This document shows, piece after piece, positions 61,239 through 64,000 of a stretch of DNA of 64,000 nt (position 1 is the first letter of the stretch; each line of letters starts with the position of its first letter). The DNA is taken from the NCBI GenBank assembly GCA_021531865.1, contig JAFBIW010000006.1:1-64000 (forward strand). The letters are read 5' to 3'. Source of the DNA: Butyricicoccus pullicaecorum (GTDB lineage Bacteria > Bacillota > Clostridia > Oscillospirales > Butyricicoccaceae). Below the pieces are notes generated by a model. It worked only from the letters and a program-made list of their open reading frames with translations, had not been told where the DNA came from and did not search any database. The translations under genes and the position numbers were made by a program.

Positions 61239-61395
61239 CAGATTTTCCCCTTTTTTATGCACAAAAAGACCGCTCAAACTTCTACATCCAGACTCTTTTC
61301 CTGTGCCGCGCATTCTGCTATAATAAATGTGTACGGGCGTCTTTCGCGCCCCCTTCGCATCCCCATCCGCCATTCCCCAGTGAGGAGGTCTTTGC

Positions 61396-62541
61396 ATGGC
61401 AAACTTTAGTTACTATATGCCTTCGCGCATTTTCTTCGGCCCGGGCAGCGTCAAAAAGCTGTCCCGCGCCCGTCTGCCCGCCGGCCCGGGTCTGCTGATC
61501 ACGGGCGGCTCGTCCACAACGAAGCTGGGCTACGTCGACAAGGTCTGCGCCGCGCTCGCCGAGGGCGGCCATGAGATGACCGTCTACCGTGACGTCCAGC
61601 CCAATCCCACCATCGAGAACGTCCGCGCGTGCGCCGCACTGGCGCGGGCGCAGGGCTGCTCCTTCGTCGTCGGTCTGGGCGGCGGTTCCTCGATCGACAC
61701 CGCCAAGGCGGCTGCCTGCATGGCGACGAACGACGGCGACTGGTGGGACTACGTCCACGGCGGCTCGGGCAAGGGTCAGCGTCTGAAAAATGATCCGCTG
61801 CCCATCGTCGCCATCACGACGACAGCCGGCACCGGCACCGAGGCCGATCCCTTCACCGTCATCACGAACGGCGAGGAAAAGATCGGCGGCGGCAATGACC
61901 GCACCTTCCCCACGATCTCGATCGTCGATCCCGACTTTATGATGACCGTTCCGCCCCATCTGACCGCCTATCAGGGCTTCGACGCCCTGTTCCACGCCTG
62001 CGAGGGCTTCCTCGCCACCTGCGCCAGCCCGATTTCCGAAATGTTCTCGCTCAAGGCGATCGAGCTGATCGGCAAGTCCCTGCCCCGCGCGGTCGAAAAC
62101 GGTGCAGACGCGGACGCGCGCGCCGACGTCGCGCTGGCGAACACCCTGGCGGGCTTCGTCGAAACGCTGTCCTCCTGCACCTCGGAGCACGCCATTGAGC
62201 ACGCCCTGTCCGGCCTGCATCCCGGCCTGCCCCACGGCGCCGGTCTTATCATGATCTCGCTGGCTTACTACAAGCGCTTCGCATCCGTCTGCGCGGACAA
62301 GCTCGCCCAGATGGCGCACGCCCTCGGCCGGGAGGACGGCGATTTCGTTGCCGCGCTGGCAGATTTGCAGCACGCCTGCCGGGTGGACGGCCTGAAGCTC
62401 AGCGACTACGGCGTTTCGCCCGACCGCTTCGCGCAGTACGCCGACCACGCCTTCGCCGATATGGGCGCGCTCTTCCGCGTGGACGCCCAGCCGCTCTCCA
62501 AGGAGGATGTCATCGCCATCCTGACCGAGAGCTACCGTTAA
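61396..62541 (+). CDS. Iron-containing alcohol dehydrogenase (second)
   Basis: 381 residues. YYMPSRIFFGPGSVKKL at the start, GLGGGSSIDTAKAAA (NAD site, ~95), TTAGTGTEADP, and metal-site segments GFDALFHACEGF, SEHAIEHALSG and LPHGAGL with Asp/His ligands. Only family-level similarity to the enzyme at 13299-14426; this one is closer to butanol/aldehyde-type dehydrogenases. GAGGAGG precedes the ATG, and a TATAAT (61319-61324) is the probable -10. It probably interconverts aldehyde and alcohol in fermentation. Confidence 0.92.
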   Translation: MANFSYYMPSRIFFGPGSVKKLSRARLPAGPGLLITGGSSTTKLGYVDKVCAALAEGGHEMTVYRDVQPNPTIENVRACAALARAQGCSFVVGLGGGSSIDTAKAAACMATNDGDWWDYVHGGSGKGQRLKNDPLPIVAITTTAGTGTEADPFTVITNGEEKIGGGNDRTFPTISIVDPDFMMTVPPHLTAYQGFDALFHACEGFLATCASPISEMFSLKAIELIGKSLPRAVENGADADARADVALANTLAGFVETLSSCTSEHAIEHALSGLHPGLPHGAGLIMISLAYYKRFASVCADKLAQMAHALGREDGDFVAALADLQHACRVDGLKLSDYGVSPDRFAQYADHAFADMGALFRVDAQPLSKEDVIAILTESYR

Positions 62542-62555
62542 TTTTGTGATCTATT

Positions 62556-62598
62556 TTGGATCAAAATAGGGAGATAAAAGGAAGTATTGGATCAAAAT
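62556..62598 (+). repeat. Direct repeat TTGGATCAAAAT at the asparaginase start
   Basis: Two exact copies, 62556-62567 and 62587-62598, 31 bases apart (about three helical turns). The second runs into the ATG of the asparaginase gene. Confidence 0.7.
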
Positions 62599-63505
62599 GA
62601 AACACGTATTGCTGATTGCAACCGGCGGCACCCTGGCCTGCCGGGAGACGGGTCACGGCCTTGCGCCGTCCCTGACCGGGGAGGAGCTCATTGATTTCCT
62701 GCCCGAGCTGCCCAAGATCTGCAAAGTCGTCGTCGAGAATCCGTTCTCGATCGACTCGACCGACATCACCACGGCCGACCGCGTCAAGCTGGCCGGGATC
62801 ATCCGTGAAAACTACGACCTGTACGACGGCTTCGTCATCAGTCACGGCACCGACACCCTGTCCTACACGGCTGCGCTGCTCTACCACATGCTGCGCAACC
62901 TGAACAAGCCGGTCATCCTGACCGGCGCGCAGAAGCCGATCGGCGTCGAAGGCTCGGACGCCGAGCGCAACCTGCTCGACGCCTTCCGCGTGGTCCGCGC
63001 GGGCTATGTCGGCGTCGCGGCGGTGCTGCACGGCCAGATCATCCGCGGCAACCACGTCGTCAAGGTCGACTGCACCGAGACCAACGCCTTCCGCTCGATC
63101 AATGCGCCGCTGGCCGGTACGATCGACGCGGCCGGACGCGTCCGCCTGAACATCGTGCCCAAGCTGGGCGGCGAGCCCGAGTTCATCGAGGACATCGACT
63201 CCAACTTCGTCCTGCTCAAGCTGGTGCCCGACCTCGATCCCTCGATCATCACCTTCCTGCAGAAGTACAAGAAGGTCATCATTGAGGGCTACGGCTCGGG
63301 CGGCATCCCGATCCGCCTCGAGAAGGTCGTGCAGAAGCTCATCCTGAGCGGCACCAAGGTCTATATCACGACCCAGTGCCTGTCGGGCACGGTCAACCTC
63401 CAGAAGTACGAGGTCGGCCGCCGCGCCGAAGCGCTGGGCGCCATCAGCCTGGGTCACCGCACCGTCGAGGACGCCGTCGCCGCCATCCAGTGCGGCGAAA
63501 TCTGA
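62597..63505 (+). CDS. L-asparaginase (type I-like)
   Basis: 302 residues, no signal peptide. LLIATGGTLACRE with the catalytic Thr (~12) and SHGTDTLSYTAALL with the second Thr-Asp pair (~82), plus LTGAQKPIG, are the asparaginase/glutaminase family motifs. It makes aspartate and ammonia in the cytoplasm. Somewhat shorter than AnsA (~330). The ribosome site is weak (AAGGAAG, 11 bases upstream), and a 12-base direct repeat covers the start, which suggests repression at initiation of transcription or translation. Confidence 0.93.
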   Translation: MKHVLLIATGGTLACRETGHGLAPSLTGEELIDFLPELPKICKVVVENPFSIDSTDITTADRVKLAGIIRENYDLYDGFVISHGTDTLSYTAALLYHMLRNLNKPVILTGAQKPIGVEGSDAERNLLDAFRVVRAGYVGVAAVLHGQIIRGNHVVKVDCTETNAFRSINAPLAGTIDAAGRVRLNIVPKLGGEPEFIEDIDSNFVLLKLVPDLDPSIITFLQKYKKVIIEGYGSGGIPIRLEKVVQKLILSGTKVYITTQCLSGTVNLQKYEVGRRAEALGAISLGHRTVEDAVAAIQCGEI

Positions 63506-63527
63506 CCGAAATCGTTTCAAAGCAATG

Positions 63528-63554
63528 AAAAACCCGCTTTTCGGCGGGTTTTTT
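63528..63554. terminator. Bidirectional terminator
   Basis: AAAAACCCGC, loop TTTTC region, GCGGGTTTTTT, between the asparaginase gene and the converging SDR gene. Confidence 0.9.
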
Positions 63555-63568
63555 ATTTTACACATCAT

Positions 63569-64000
63569 TTACTGGATTTTTCGTTTCTGGATATGGTAGG
63601 TGATGCGCGGCAGGAGCCACTCGGGCGTGAGCTTGCTCGCGGCAACCATGGCCTGCATCCCGCGTCCCGGGACGATCACGCCCCGGCCCTTGAAGAGCTG
63701 TCTCACCGCAATGTGCGCACAGGTGCGCGCGTCCATGCCGGGCAGGGCGAACTTCACGTCGGCGACCCGGTTGAACTCGGTGTCGACCGGGCCGGGGCAC
63801 AGCGCCGCGACCTTCACCGCGCTGCCCTCCCGGCGCAGCTCCTCGCGGATGGCCTGCGTCAGCCGCAGAACGTAGTTCTTGGTCGCGTAATAGGTGGCCA
63901 TGAGCGGCCCGGCCATGAAACCGGCCGAGGAGGCCACATTCAGGATGTATCCGCTGTTTTTCATGCGGAAATCGTGCAGAAACAGCTTGGTCAGGATGTG
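63569..64000 (-). CDS. SDR-family short-chain dehydrogenase, partial (5' end outside window)
   Basis: The frame is open to the window edge, giving the C-terminal ~143 residues. TKLFLHDFRMKNSGYILNVASSAGF, the catalytic YYATK, and CPGPVDTEF are SDR hallmarks; a long C-terminal part (GMDARTCAHIAVRQLFKGRGVIVPG...) fits the DltE/acyl-CoA-reductase-like group. The cofactor-binding N-terminus is beyond position 64000. Confidence 0.85.
   Translation of the reverse strand, partial: HILTKLFLHDFRMKNSGYILNVASSAGFMAGPLMATYYATKNYVLRLTQAIREELRREGSAVKVAALCPGPVDTEFNRVADVKFALPGMDARTCAHIAVRQLFKGRGVIVPGRGMQAMVAASKLTPEWLLPRITYHIQKRKIQ

Overview
The window is GC-rich, densely coded DNA from an anaerobic Bacillota, probably a gut Clostridia of the Oscillospirales/Butyricicoccaceae type (inference). 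Pointers are a clostridial-order rnfCDGEAB operon, a KamA-type radical SAM aminomutase, Mini-RNase III, a TPP riboswitch over a thiamine-salvage operon, strong AGGAGG ribosome sites and U-tailed hairpin terminators. I see no rRNA, tRNA, CRISPR array, transposase or prophage gene.

Layout. 1-3.3 kb: the wreck of a sugar module. An intact SDR dehydrogenase and AraC regulator are flanked by an ABC ATPase with an internal deletion, a substrate-binding protein lacking its N-terminus and carrying an amber codon, and a sugar-phosphate isomerase reduced in frame to 59 codons. 3.4-5.5 kb: AraC/GyrI regulator, CDP-alcohol phosphatidyltransferase, VOC protein. 5.6-11.4 kb: maltodextrin-type module (LacI, binding protein, two permeases, malQ). 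11.6-21.4 kb: an amino-acid uptake and catabolism cluster (GntR/FCD regulator, AEC transporter, Fe-alcohol dehydrogenase, polar amino-acid ABC transporter, RocB-like M20 hydrolase, class III aminotransferase, D-2-hydroxyacid dehydrogenase) tied together by four copies of the operator TGTATACAGTATACA. 21.4-27.7 kb: SSS symporter, LacI regulator, isoaspartyl dipeptidase and YfcC transporter, with three TGTGC-type palindromes.

27.8-32.4 kb: ndk, two small unknown genes, a KamA-like aminomutase, yebC, a 37-codon Q/N-rich gene, mrnC. 32.4-37.6 kb: the six-gene Rnf complex. 38-41.5 kb: a histidine-kinase-like protein without its phospho-acceptor histidine, gap, and a secreted stalk-domain protein. 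41.5-47 kb: riboswitch-controlled thiDWE-tenA-thiZXY salvage operon. 47-52.7 kb: DUF2207-like protein, dCMP deaminase, orphan ABC ATPase, MATE exporter, NAD(P)H oxidoreductase, NhaC. 52.9-57.9 kb: MGMT-like protein, a secreted unknown and a response regulator-kinase-HtrA envelope-stress operon. 58-64 kb: UMF1 transporter, zinc phospholipase C-like protein, YgjP-like metallopeptidase, an orphan transcription unit with two in-frame micro-ORFs, Fe-alcohol dehydrogenase, asparaginase and an SDR gene cut by the window end.

Most informative points: the GntR regulon with operators on identifiable -10 elements, which defines a probably undescribed amino-acid catabolic unit; the orphan transcript at 60.85-61.2 kb; the decayed sugar module; and the aminomutase whose lysine-recognition and zinc positions are changed. 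All calls come from reading the sequence; no database search was possible.
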